Assembly (NCBI GenBank): GCA_964514575.1
Contig: CAZETJ010000001.1
Coordinates: forward strand, 62,001-126,000
Reading direction: 5' to 3'
Length of the DNA: 64,000 nucleotides
From: CAZETJ01 sp964514575
GTDB taxonomy: Bacteria; Patescibacteriota; Saccharimonadia; Saccharimonadales; UBA10212
Each line of letters opens with the position of its first letter. Position 1 is the stretch's first letter. The notes under the pieces were generated by a model, which did no database searches, had not been told where the DNA came from, and was given only the letters and a program-made list of their open reading frames with translations. A program made the translations under genes and the position numbers. Positions 18,592 through 27,203 of this stretch are shown here, piece after piece.

Positions 18592-20243
18592 TACTTGGCT
18601 TCTTCTTTCTGACCCAACAAGATTACAGGCGTCAGTGATTGAGTATCCGGACCATCGGTTAAGCTTACCCTATACGGTCCATCAGGGGGACCGTTTATGT
18701 AATAGAACTTGAACGAAAAGTTGTTCTTTTTGAGAATTGTCTTCAGTTCATCTGGGGACCACTCTCTTAAGTGCCAATAGTTTTTTGGCGTGCCATCGGC
18801 GTTGGTGTTGGCGGTGCGGCGATTGGGAGTATTAATGACGATAGCCTTTTTGGCGACTCGAGCTAGTTCGCGGAGGAATTCGTCGTATCGTTCAACATGC
18901 TCAAGTACATCTATGCTGACTATTACGTCAAACTCATTGTCTTTAAAGGGCAGGTGATAACCATCGTAATGGAATAACTTTTTCAGCCTCGGGTTACGGC
19001 CTAAAAGGAAGTCCTCGCAGTACCTAACAGACTTCTCATCAACATCAACTCCGGCGACTTCTTTGGCCTTAATAGACATGATCGTCAGCCCATAACCCAG
19101 CCCCATGCCCACATCCAAAACCTTATCACCTTCCGATACATATCCGTTCAAGGCTAGGTAGTATGCTTCGCGTTGCACGGGTACTTCCATCGGCGAAATT
19201 AGGGTCGAGTATTCTTTTGGGTCGGGATTAGACACTGGTTGCTCCTTGCTACTTAATTTACGCTTCGCTCTTCTAAGAATTCTTACTGCTCTTCGCAGGG
19301 TTCCTATCTTTCTCAAGGAGTCCTTGCCTTTTTGAAGAGTTGCACTTGGAGTGGACGGGGGAGGCGGTGCCTGTGCGATTTTTTCGAAAAAACTCCGAAA
19401 ACCGCCCAGCACTTTATCATTCGTGGCCACATTCTCGGGGAGTTTCAGGCTATTAGCAAACTTTCTATCAGCTTCCCAGGAAAGGCTCCAGGGCGGAGGC
19501 TCGGAGCCGGCATGGGTGCCGTCGGTGAATCCACCATTTTCGACCATATTTTTTTTAGGCCACACGAAGTATTGCTTGTTGAGTAGGACATTTAGAGCAC
19601 AGTATACATCCCAGCCACCATGTAGCTTTCCGCTCTTTAGTTCTTCGACCATACCTTTCATATCCAATCCAGCCGATGTAACGTCCGGCTCCACTGATTT
19701 AAGCCTCCTCTTTAAATTATCAGTATCAAAATCTATCTTTTTCCAAACTGCTTTCCAAGTACCCCAACCCCATGAAGAAAAACGGGGTGCAAAAAAGACA
19801 TCATGGGGATAGCCTTTGAAAGCCTCCTGGGGGAAAGGATAGCGTAAGCCAGTTACTCCCGCGATCGATGCATTACCCCCAAAGTGGCTCAAGCATTTGA
19901 CCATGTAACTATAAAAGCCAGGAGCTACTTGAACATCGTCTTCAACCACTACTACTTTATCGTAGCTTTTGAATATGTGGTCAACCCCCTTACGGATAGA
20001 TCTATCAAGACCAATATTTTCCTTTTGCTCGACTAAACTAACCTTGGCCCAATCAATCTCCTCAATCATTTCCCGAACACGCTGAACCTTTACAACATCC
20101 CCAGCATCGTTAGCCTTTGGGCCGTCCGAAAAGACATACAAAAGTTCCACGCCACTATCTTTTAAGCAGTCGATAGTGCGCCTTAAAATTTTGTCACGGT
20201 TGTACACAAAAAGAGCGACCGGTACCCTCGTAGTAGGTTTCAT
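18591..20243 (-). CDS. Fused glycosyltransferase and SAM methyltransferase
   Basis: A 550-residue two-domain protein. Residues 1-290 are a GT2/GNT-I-like GT-A transferase: 'PVALFVYNRDKILRRTIDCL', 'DKVVVVEDDVQVAPGFYSYM' near 95 with the metal-binding EDD, and 'FFAPRFSSWGWGTWKAVWKK' near 150. A proline-rich linker (residues about 292-300, APPPPSTP) leads to a class I methyltransferase with 'VLDVGMGLGYGLTIMS' near 375 and 'FDVIVSIDVLEHVERYDEFL' near 435. The fusion suggests that sugar addition and methylation of the same glycan are linked, for example as a capping step. It overlaps both neighbours. Confidence 0.82.
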   Translation of the reverse strand: MKPTTRVPVALFVYNRDKILRRTIDCLKDSGVELLYVFSDGPKANDAGDVVKVQRVREMIEEIDWAKVSLVEQKENIGLDRSIRKGVDHIFKSYDKVVVVEDDVQVAPGFYSYMVKCLSHFGGNASIAGVTGLRYPFPQEAFKGYPHDVFFAPRFSSWGWGTWKAVWKKIDFDTDNLKRRLKSVEPDVTSAGLDMKGMVEELKSGKLHGGWDVYCALNVLLNKQYFVWPKKNMVENGGFTDGTHAGSEPPPWSLSWEADRKFANSLKLPENVATNDKVLGGFRSFFEKIAQAPPPPSTPSATLQKGKDSLRKIGTLRRAVRILRRAKRKLSSKEQPVSNPDPKEYSTLISPMEVPVQREAYYLALNGYVSEGDKVLDVGMGLGYGLTIMSIKAKEVAGVDVDEKSVRYCEDFLLGRNPRLKKLFHYDGYHLPFKDNEFDVIVSIDVLEHVERYDEFLRELARVAKKAIVINTPNRRTANTNADGTPKNYWHLREWSPDELKTILKKNNFSFKFYYINGPPDGPYRVSLTDGPDTQSLTPVILLGQKEEAK

Positions 20244-21064
20244 AATTCTTCCAACTTACGTCTTGATGAGTAAAAATTTTGGTAATCGTCTGACGAGTCA
20301 GTAACCGGACCGGTAAATTTATTAGCACCGCTATTGTAGCGATAAGAATTGTAACCGAAGGATTTCAAGAGATCGAAGGAGTCGCGCACAGTTCCGCCGC
20401 TGCCTTTCAAGGGTATGCCGGATACCTCGAACGACAGGACATCTACCGCTCCCTTTTGCAAAAGGTCTGCTGTCCCTTGCAGAACATCTTTTTCAAAACC
20501 TTCCACATCAATCTTCAGAAAATTAATTTTGCCGATTTGGCGCTCCTTGCAAAACTTATCCAGAGAAATTGTCTTAACCTTCTCCGTGTTAATTGGTTTG
20601 ACTTCTCCGAACTGTGGATGACCGAAGGAATTCCAGGCAGAATACTTCGGCTCGAAGACATTCATAGTTAAAGATCCGGGTTTGCTTGAAAGAGCCATTT
20701 GATTGGCGCTAACATTCTGGCAGTGGTTAAGCCCCAGGTTTTCGAGTAATCTGCAAAAAGTTTCCTGTACCGGCTCAAACGCATATACGCTTCCTTCAGA
20801 GCCGACTTGACGGCTTAAAAGAGCGCTAAAAATTCCAACATTGGCTCCTACGTCAAAAGTAGTGTCGCCTCGCTTCACTAGCTTCTGGATAGCCAAAAAC
20901 TCCGGTTTGTAAAAGTCTCTCGAAATGATGTCCTTGAGCTCCTCGGCTTCCCACGGGTAGTAAACTGCACGTAAGCCCCAGGAATCAGTTACTACTATAG
21001 GTTCATCGCAATATTTTTTATTTGAGCCCAAATGTCGTGATTGTCGAGGCAGCTTAATTTTCAT
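20240..21064 (-). CDS. FkbM-family methyltransferase
   Basis: A 274-residue SAM-dependent methyltransferase of the FkbM type, commonly O-methylating sugars or polyketides. Motif I is 'TTFDVGANVGIFSALLSRQV' near 70, then 'VYAFEPVQETFCRLLENL', and the FkbM-typical 'INFLKIDVEGFEKDVLQG' near 180. It lies directly downstream of wzt with a 3-base gap and overlaps the fused gene by 4 bases. A role in decorating or capping the exported glycan is inferred. Confidence 0.85.
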   Translation of the reverse strand: MKIKLPRQSRHLGSNKKYCDEPIVVTDSWGLRAVYYPWEAEELKDIISRDFYKPEFLAIQKLVKRGDTTFDVGANVGIFSALLSRQVGSEGSVYAFEPVQETFCRLLENLGLNHCQNVSANQMALSSKPGSLTMNVFEPKYSAWNSFGHPQFGEVKPINTEKVKTISLDKFCKERQIGKINFLKIDVEGFEKDVLQGTADLLQKGAVDVLSFEVSGIPLKGSGGTVRDSFDLLKSFGYNSYRYNSGANKFTGPVTDSSDDYQNFYSSRRKLEEL

Positions 21065-21067
21065 AGA

Positions 21068-22303
21068 CTAAGCTTTGTCCTGTTGGTAGGTAAAGTCAAA
21101 ATGAGCTATTGCTGAGGTAGGCGGCTGCTTCTTCGTACTGTAGAACTCCCGATTGTCAATTTCTAGAAGTGCTCCGCCTTCTACAAGATCAAATATTTCA
21201 GAATTTTGTTCGTCACTAGCCAGAAATAGATCCAGGTAGTATTCTCCGCTTGCTAAATTAACACCCTCAACGTTCAAATAGAGATCGCCTTTTTTTTCGG
21301 CTAAATTAATTTGTTGGTCCAGAACAGTATTCGTAAGATTGGCCAGAGTATCTCCCTTTTGGTCCTTAATCGCGACAGACACCTTAATGTTATCAATGCT
21401 TTTACGCGACTTATTTAGGTACGACAACTTTAGTTTCAGTGTCCTTTTGGGGGAGAGGAGCGTTTGGCAATTAGTAAAAATCACTTTTCCGCTGCCCTGA
21501 CGATCCTGTCTTTTCTCAAGTGATTGTTCGGCCGAGGCCGCGGTACTTGCGGCATACTTGCGGGCTACCTCAGAAACCGGGCCATCCGCCCTAATCGATC
21601 CTTCGTTCAACAAGATCGCCCGACTGCACAGGTTTTGTATGGCTGATATGTTATGGCTTACAAACAAGACCGTTCGTCCCTCTCTGGCCACAGAGCTCAT
21701 CTTACTTAAACTCTTTTTTTGAAACGCGGCATCACCTACAGCTAAAACTTCATCAATAATTAGAATCTCTGGTTCTAAATGAGCCGCTACGGCAAAAGCT
21801 AATCGCACATACATCCCAGACGAGTAATACTTAACAGGCGTGTCTAAGAACTTTTCAACTTCGGAGAAAGCAACAATCTCATCGAACTTAGACTGGATCT
21901 CGCGCTTCTTCATGCCCAGGATAGCACCGTTCAGAAGGATATTTTCGCGACCAGTTAATTCGGGGTGGAAACCCGTGCCTACCTCAAGCAGGCTAGCAAC
22001 TTTTCCACGGATGATAACTTCTCCATCGGTCGGCTCGACAATCCGCGAGAGGATCTTTAGCAGGGTAGATTTACCAGAGCCATTCTTACCTATAATTCCC
22101 ACCACCTCACCTTTGCTAACATTAAAACTGACATCTTTTAGTGCCCAAAACTCTTCTTTCTCTTGTGTCCTCCCGGTCACCAGACTCGAGGGTTTTTTTA
22201 GAAGAGCACCGAGGTCTTCCCGGAGAGTGCGATAATTGGTCTTTTGCAGATGGCTAATCCGATACTTCTTGGATAGGTTCTTAACTTCAATAGTCGGTTT
22301 CAT
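21068..22303 (-). CDS. wzt: Polysaccharide ABC exporter ATP-binding protein (Wzt-like)
   Basis: The ATPase of an ABC-2 polysaccharide/teichoic acid exporter. The 411-residue product has Walker A 'GIIGKNGSGKSTLLKILS' near 70, the signature 'YYSSGMYVRLAFAVAAHLEP' near 155 and Walker B 'EILIIDEVLAVGD'. An extra C-terminal domain of about 150 residues has the beta-sandwich style of Wzt proteins ('TLKLKLSYLNKSRKSIDNIK'), which in O9a/O8 systems recognises the modified end of the glycan. That matches the methyltransferases coded next to it. The permease partner lies at 23224-24039. Confidence 0.92.
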   Translation of the reverse strand: MKPTIEVKNLSKKYRISHLQKTNYRTLREDLGALLKKPSSLVTGRTQEKEEFWALKDVSFNVSKGEVVGIIGKNGSGKSTLLKILSRIVEPTDGEVIIRGKVASLLEVGTGFHPELTGRENILLNGAILGMKKREIQSKFDEIVAFSEVEKFLDTPVKYYSSGMYVRLAFAVAAHLEPEILIIDEVLAVGDAAFQKKSLSKMSSVAREGRTVLFVSHNISAIQNLCSRAILLNEGSIRADGPVSEVARKYAASTAASAEQSLEKRQDRQGSGKVIFTNCQTLLSPKRTLKLKLSYLNKSRKSIDNIKVSVAIKDQKGDTLANLTNTVLDQQINLAEKKGDLYLNVEGVNLASGEYYLDLFLASDEQNSEIFDLVEGGALLEIDNREFYSTKKQPPTSAIAHFDFTYQQDKA

Positions 22304-22351
22304 TGTCGTTCTAGAATCCTGGGTAAAAATTTAAGCCAAACACGGGGAATT

Positions 22352-23212
22352 CTACTTGAGTTCATACTTGCCCCTATACTCTCTAAATAGATGATCGATA
22401 GACTTGCGAGCTTCAACTGGACTCAACTCTAGAAGAAAATCAACGTTCTTATTCCACGGAAATTTTATTTCTCGATCCTTTTTGCCGGCATAGCCTTTCT
22501 GGAAAGCTGCCTCCGGTGTAAGCGATCCAAACGGATTAAGCTCAGAGGGAATCAAGAATGCATTATTGTAGTGAAGTTCAACAAGGTCATATTTGTAACG
22601 GCTTGCAAGCGTGTGCAATTGGCAGATACTTTGCCCGTAAAAGTGATCGCCTGACCACCAGTGACCAGGGATCCACTTCACTGTAAACTTTAAGGGCGGT
22701 GGGATTTTTTCGTTTATTTCGGCGCAGATTAAAGCCGGTCGAAACTCACTTAGAATTTTTGCCAAGACGAAGTAATCGTAGCTATCAATATCAAGGCTTA
22801 AAAACCCAAATTTCTTTGGAGTCCCGTGAGCCTTCAGCAGGGGAATAACATTCTCGGGTGTTATTTTGTTGCGAGATAGACGGGCGCCAGAGAATAACGC
22901 ATATGACGTCGCTAACTTTGCAAACTTTTCACCGTCGAATTCAGCGGCTAGCCCTTCCCAACCTTTTTCAAACAGCGCTCTCGTATTCGACGCGCTGGTA
23001 CCATCACTGGCCGCTATATCCACACAAAACTTTTGATGAGCGATCTTCCTAAGATATTTTTGGGCCACTTTATCTTCGTCAAGACCAGAATAGCTCTGAG
23101 CTCCGGGCAGAGATTCTTGGCTGGCAGCCTTCGATCCTGAAGAGCCAAATGTCAGCCGAGAGATTTTCCCCTTACTTTTTTTGACAAATCTGGTCTTGAG
23201 TTGATGTCTCAT
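22352..23212 (-). CDS. Putative methyltransferase-like protein
   Basis: A 286-residue protein between the two exporter genes. Residues near 60-80 read 'FCVDIAASDGTSASNTRALF', a motif I-like SAM site, followed by 'GLAAEFDGEKFAKLA' where E could bind the ribose. Later 'KKFGFLSLDIDSYDYFVLAK' has the FkbM-like LDID segment. The N-terminus is basic. It resembles a remote FkbM-type methyltransferase. Function is inferred from fold motifs and context. Confidence 0.6.
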   Translation of the reverse strand: MRHQLKTRFVKKSKGKISRLTFGSSGSKAASQESLPGAQSYSGLDEDKVAQKYLRKIAHQKFCVDIAASDGTSASNTRALFEKGWEGLAAEFDGEKFAKLATSYALFSGARLSRNKITPENVIPLLKAHGTPKKFGFLSLDIDSYDYFVLAKILSEFRPALICAEINEKIPPPLKFTVKWIPGHWWSGDHFYGQSICQLHTLASRYKYDLVELHYNNAFLIPSELNPFGSLTPEAAFQKGYAGKKDREIKFPWNKNVDFLLELSPVEARKSIDHLFREYRGKYELK

Positions 23213-23223
23213 AAGTTTCCTTT

Positions 23224-24039
23224 TTATATGATGTCCGCAAACTGTCTTTCGGTGCGCTTAAAATATGTAATGCCGATTACCAAAATGACAGATGCGGACA
23301 AAGTCGAAATACCCAACTGAGCCCAGTTGATTATGCCTTGGTGTAGAAGGCCTGCGCGCATTGTATTAATCACGCTCGATACCGGATTCAAGCTGAGCAG
23401 CCACTGGTATTTATGTGCTATGAGACTCACGGGATAAATCACTGGTGTTAAAAAGAGACCGATTTGAATGATGAAGGGCACAATCGAGCGAACATCTCTG
23501 TATTTAACATTTAAAGATCCAAAAAGTATGCCAGCTCCCAGGGCGGTAATAAGGCAAAGTAGTAACATCGGGATAACCAACAAAAGACCCTCTAGTCCGG
23601 GAGCTATGTGGTAGTAGAAGGCTATGCCAGCATAAACAATCGAGGCAAAGAAAAAGTCCACCAAGCCAAGCAATGTCGCCGACATCGGAATAATAATTCG
23701 GGGGAAGTAAATTTTGGTTATAACGCCTTGATTGCCTACAAGGCTATTGCTAATCTGGCCGAAGGCCGAAGCAAAGTAGTTCCAAAAGAGTAGCCCGGTG
23801 TAAGAAAAAATAGCATAGGGCACTGCGCCGGACTTTATGCCCGCTACATGGTTAAAGAATAGGGTGAATATCACCATCGTAGTGAAGGGCTGAATTATAG
23901 CCCAGGAAGCACCTAGTAGAGTTTGTTTATATCGTACCTTTACGTCGCGCCAGGTGAAGTAATAAAAAAGTTCGCGATAATTCCATAACTCTCTCCAGTT
24001 TATACGCGCCCTTTTTTTAGGTTGAATTAGTATTTCCAT
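23224..24039 (-). CDS. wzm: Polysaccharide ABC exporter permease (Wzm-like)
   Basis: An ABC-2 type permease that moves lipid-linked polysaccharide across the cytoplasmic membrane with Wzt. It has six hydrophobic segments and the family hallmark 'FTWRDVKVRYKQTLLGASWA' near the N-terminus, followed by 'IIQPFTTMVIFTLFFNHVAG'. I take ATG at 24039 as start ('MEILIQPKK', 271 residues). A TTG five codons upstream (24054) is possible but weaker. It is the first gene of the 14-gene operon. Confidence 0.9.
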   Translation of the reverse strand: MEILIQPKKRARINWRELWNYRELFYYFTWRDVKVRYKQTLLGASWAIIQPFTTMVIFTLFFNHVAGIKSGAVPYAIFSYTGLLFWNYFASAFGQISNSLVGNQGVITKIYFPRIIIPMSATLLGLVDFFFASIVYAGIAFYYHIAPGLEGLLLVIPMLLLCLITALGAGILFGSLNVKYRDVRSIVPFIIQIGLFLTPVIYPVSLIAHKYQWLLSLNPVSSVINTMRAGLLHQGIINWAQLGISTLSASVILVIGITYFKRTERQFADII

Positions 24040-24077
24040 AAAAACGGGTCCCAAGCATCTACACCCGGGCCCCCATG

Positions 24078-24083
24078 AGTATA
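24078..24083 (-). promoter_or_regulatory. -10 element of the glycan operon
   Basis: TATACT on the minus strand lies about 40 bases before the wzm ATG and back to back with the TATAAT at 24122-24127 of the divergent gene. No clear -35 hexamer was found. It is the only good -10 candidate upstream of the 14 co-directional genes. Confidence 0.4.
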
Positions 24084-24121
24084 ACAGATGGAAAGGGGCT
24101 TTGCGAGGTGTGCCGGGGTAC

Positions 24122-24127
24122 TATAAT
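24122..24127 (+). promoter_or_regulatory. -10 element giving a leaderless transcript
   Basis: A perfect TATAAT ends 8 bases before the ATG at 24136. Transcription starting about 7 bases downstream would begin on that ATG. The earlier in-frame ATG at 24130 is too close to the -10 to be in the transcript. There is no ribosome binding site. Confidence 0.55.
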
Positions 24128-24135
24128 ATATGAAA

Positions 24136-25104
24136 ATGCATAAAAAACGTTTGACCGTTGCTGTGGCCTATCGAGGTATCCCGCATGCGCGTGGTTGGGC
24201 TACAGGGGACAATTTAGTTAGAGCTTTCAAGAAACTCGGCCATGATGTTTACCCTTACGGCAACTACTATGGAACCGTCGAGCGTCTGGATAGTCGCCTA
24301 TTGCCCAAGGATCTAGACGTTCTAGTTTACTGCGAATGCAACGATCTAGAGCCTCAATATCTGGAGCTAAAGAAACAGAGGGCAAAGGCCAGAGTTTACT
24401 GGGATTTTGATGTGGACAACGGACGACAAAAAAATGCGGGCGAACTTATACGCAGTATTGGCTTCGACGTGATCTGTCACGCAAACAGGCTTTACGACAG
24501 CCACTTCAAGAAACTCGCGCGAAAAGCGGTTTTTTTGCCGTATGCCTTTGATGAAGAGCACTTCCATAATCTGCGAATAAAACGATCAATCGATGTGGCA
24601 ATCATCGGGACCCCGTACGATAAACGGCTTGAGTATGTGGCTAAGCTTAAAAAGCTTGGTGCGAACGTAGAATTTATACAGGGGAGGTATAAAGAAGATT
24701 TCGTAAAGACTATCAATAGTTTAAAAATTCATTTAAACCTAAATATCTTTGGCCCGGGCGGTAACGGCCTTTTAGTCGGGAGAGTGTGGGAGACTATAGG
24801 CTGCGGCACATTCTTACTTACGCAACGCAAGGATTTTATTGAAGACTTTTTCAAAGATGGGGAGCACTTGGTGCTTTTCGAAACACCCGAAGACTGTGCC
24901 GAGAAGATAAAGTATTATCTGGCGCATGAAAAGGAAAGAGAAAAAATCGCCAAAGCCGGATACGAATACGGCCTAACCCACCACACTTACGTAGCGCGGG
25001 CTCAGACCATTTTGGATGAATCGAAGAAGCTACTTGAAAATCCAGCGTGGGCTCCGTCACAAAACTGGCGTACAAAGACGGCAGGTTTATTCAAGAAAAG
25101 ATAG
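24136..25104 (+). CDS. CgeB-like glycosyltransferase
   Basis: A GT-B-type protein of about 322 residues related to the CgeB/Glyco_trans_1_2 group. It has 'LTVAVAYRGIPHARGWATGD' near the start, a middle segment 'IDVAIIGTPYDKRLEYV' near 155, and a C-terminal donor domain 'GCGTFLLTQRKDFIEDFFKD' near 225 with 'YEYGLTHHTYVARAQTIL'. I set the start at ATG 24136 because the -10 TATAAT at 24122-24127 leaves no leader for the ATG at 24130. It is divergent from the glycan operon. Confidence 0.75.
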   Translation: MHKKRLTVAVAYRGIPHARGWATGDNLVRAFKKLGHDVYPYGNYYGTVERLDSRLLPKDLDVLVYCECNDLEPQYLELKKQRAKARVYWDFDVDNGRQKNAGELIRSIGFDVICHANRLYDSHFKKLARKAVFLPYAFDEEHFHNLRIKRSIDVAIIGTPYDKRLEYVAKLKKLGANVEFIQGRYKEDFVKTINSLKIHLNLNIFGPGGNGLLVGRVWETIGCGTFLLTQRKDFIEDFFKDGEHLVLFETPEDCAEKIKYYLAHEKEREKIAKAGYEYGLTHHTYVARAQTILDESKKLLENPAWAPSQNWRTKTAGLFKKR

Positions 25105-25124
25105 TACGATATCGCTAGACTAAC

Positions 25125-27203
25125 CTAAAGTTGACCGTTGGTATTAGAGGCCCAGGTCGGATGATTGCCGCTGTCATAAATAACTAAATTGCCGTCAGTT
25201 TGTATCACTAAAGTAGAGATTCCTTTGCCCGCTGTGTTGGATGCCCAATATGGTCTGTTCTGGGCATCATAAAGGACTAAATTGCCATCGCTTTGCATGG
25301 AAGCTCTTGTCACCGGTCTACCATCCGTTCGGCTGGACCATAGTGGACGGTTTATTGAGTAAAGCACCAAATTACCATCACTCTGCATGATCAATTTGAA
25401 ACGTCCATCTGTCGAAACTAAGAACTGGCCAGAATTCAAACTTTGATTTGTTCCCAGCGTAGTGCTTGTGCCTGAAGTATCAAAATTAACTGTCGTAAAG
25501 TAATTGAGCCCGAGATTATTCATCCACGTGATGCCATCAACCACCGGCGTAAAATATTCTCTGAAAGTGCCCGTCTGACTGGGCTTATACCAAAACTCAA
25601 AAGTAGCTGTACCACCAGGCGCTACGGAAGCTTCATCCATCGTTGCTGCCCGGTTGCAGCTCACCCACGTTGGACTATCGGACATATCACAAAAACTGCT
25701 GGTACGGTCTTGAGGGTTAGAGACGCCTAGGCGCGTGGGATTTGCCCCGCTATTAAGCCAGGTTATGTTGCCTGTATTTTTGGCCTTAACTACGAGATAG
25801 ACTTTATTGCCGAGTGTCAGAGCAGAGGAATCAGCCCAAACGCTCTTACTAGCGTCCGTAAAGGATGCTTGGCTGACAATGGACCATGTATAAATCGACT
25901 GGACTACAGTGTGAAAATAAAGACCTGGGTCATTCATCCAGCTCAGGCCATCAGTGACGAGGCTAAAATGCTCGTTAAAAGTGCCGCCCGCATTTGGCGC
26001 CTTATACCAAAACTCAAAAGTAGCTGTACCACCAGGCGCTACGGAAGCTTCATCCATCGTTGCTGCCCGGTTGCAGCTCACCCACGTTGGACTATCGGAC
26101 ATATCACAAAAACTGCTGGTACGGTCTTGAGGTGAAGTGGTGGCCAGGCGTACCGGGTTGGTGCTGTTAGACCAGGTAGTATCGCCTGTATTCCTGGCTG
26201 TGACAATAGCATAAACTTTCTGCCCAGGGGCTAGACTAGAAGAATCAGCCCAAGCCGTATGACTCGAGTCGGTATAAGTATTCTGGGATAAAACCGACCA
26301 ACTATAAATATCGAACACGCTACCGAACCAAGACTGGAAAATATTATCGAAGCTCTGATTGCCAGAAAAATGAGGTGTGTAGCGATAGAGAGCTGCCGTT
26401 GCACCCGTATCTATATGTATAGCTGTACTATCGATTGTCCAAGAGCCATCGTAAAAATTGGTGGGCCCACCCGAGCAAACGGCTCTGAAGCCTTGAGTCA
26501 TCGGCCCGCTATAACAAGTGCTGGGATCGTCCGAGTTATCCCAAACATTACCAGAATTAGGATAATTCGTAAGTTGTACGTCCCAGCTAGTGTTTCCCTC
26601 CGAGCGCTGCTCGCTGAATTTAAGGGACCAGCTCGCGACGATTACCTGTCTTGAAAAACCTACCATCGGCTGATGGCCTGACTGTGTCTGCACGCAAGTT
26701 CCACTTACGCTTGTTATGGGGCTACCGTTAATACTGTAAAGCTCGAAACCTGAGTAGTCGCTCAGCACGGTATTGTCTGGGCAGTTGTAGCCCATAGCTG
26801 CGGAATAACGCAGCGTACTACAACCTGAAGCGCCACTCACAAGAGATTCCTCTTTCTGAAGGGTGGACAATATGACCCGCGGATTAAGGCCATAGACGTG
26901 GGCGGTGTGTGCAATAACCGTACCGGCGGACACATCGCCCCCAAATGAGAAAAGACCGCTTGAAGCAGAGTAGCCGGTAACGTCTGGCGCAGCAAAACCG
27001 TGAGCTGTACTGATACAGCTGGTGCTACCAAAGTTGTTATTAAGCCATGTGTCAATATCCGAAGCGGACATAGAACTAGAGTTGTCAAAAATGCCATCAT
27101 CCATGACATTGTTATTGTTATAGGCTAGGGCGTTGCTCATCAACAGCACTAAGGCGCACATAAATACAAAAAGACCCAGGATAAGGCTGTATGCTTTTTT
27201 CAC
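25125..27203 (-). CDS. Secreted transglycosylase-like protein with bulb-lectin repeats
   Basis: A 692-residue exported protein. Residues 1-27 are a signal peptide ending 'LLMSNALA'. Residues about 28-300 contain 'HVYGLNPRVILSTLQKEESL', which resembles lysozyme-like lytic transglycosylase helices with a catalytic-type Glu. Two Ig-like modules follow ('NTGDTTWSN' and 'NTGNITWLN' types). They contain an identical 44-residue block at 358-401 and 497-540. The C-terminus (about 580-692) is a bulb-type lectin domain with three 'QSDGNLVLY'-type repeats that bind mannose-like sugars in known members. It may bind and trim host or self cell wall. It overlaps the upstream membrane protein by 4 bases. Confidence 0.75.
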   Translation of the reverse strand: MKKAYSLILGLFVFMCALVLLMSNALAYNNNNVMDDGIFDNSSSMSASDIDTWLNNNFGSTSCISTAHGFAAPDVTGYSASSGLFSFGGDVSAGTVIAHTAHVYGLNPRVILSTLQKEESLVSGASGCSTLRYSAAMGYNCPDNTVLSDYSGFELYSINGSPITSVSGTCVQTQSGHQPMVGFSRQVIVASWSLKFSEQRSEGNTSWDVQLTNYPNSGNVWDNSDDPSTCYSGPMTQGFRAVCSGGPTNFYDGSWTIDSTAIHIDTGATAALYRYTPHFSGNQSFDNIFQSWFGSVFDIYSWSVLSQNTYTDSSHTAWADSSSLAPGQKVYAIVTARNTGDTTWSNSTNPVRLATTSPQDRTSSFCDMSDSPTWVSCNRAATMDEASVAPGGTATFEFWYKAPNAGGTFNEHFSLVTDGLSWMNDPGLYFHTVVQSIYTWSIVSQASFTDASKSVWADSSALTLGNKVYLVVKAKNTGNITWLNSGANPTRLGVSNPQDRTSSFCDMSDSPTWVSCNRAATMDEASVAPGGTATFEFWYKPSQTGTFREYFTPVVDGITWMNNLGLNYFTTVNFDTSGTSTTLGTNQSLNSGQFLVSTDGRFKLIMQSDGNLVLYSINRPLWSSRTDGRPVTRASMQSDGNLVLYDAQNRPYWASNTAGKGISTLVIQTDGNLVIYDSGNHPTWASNTNGQL
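25584..25715 (-). repeat. 132-bp perfect direct repeat, copy 1
   Basis: Identical base for base to 26001-26132, with different flanks on both sides. It encodes residues 497-540 of the lectin-type surface protein. Confidence 0.95.
26001..26132 (-). repeat. 132-bp perfect direct repeat, copy 2
   Basis: Identical to 25584-25715, 417 bases apart, in the same frame. It encodes residues 358-401 of the same protein. No synonymous differences exist, while the surrounding modules have diverged. Confidence 0.95.
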
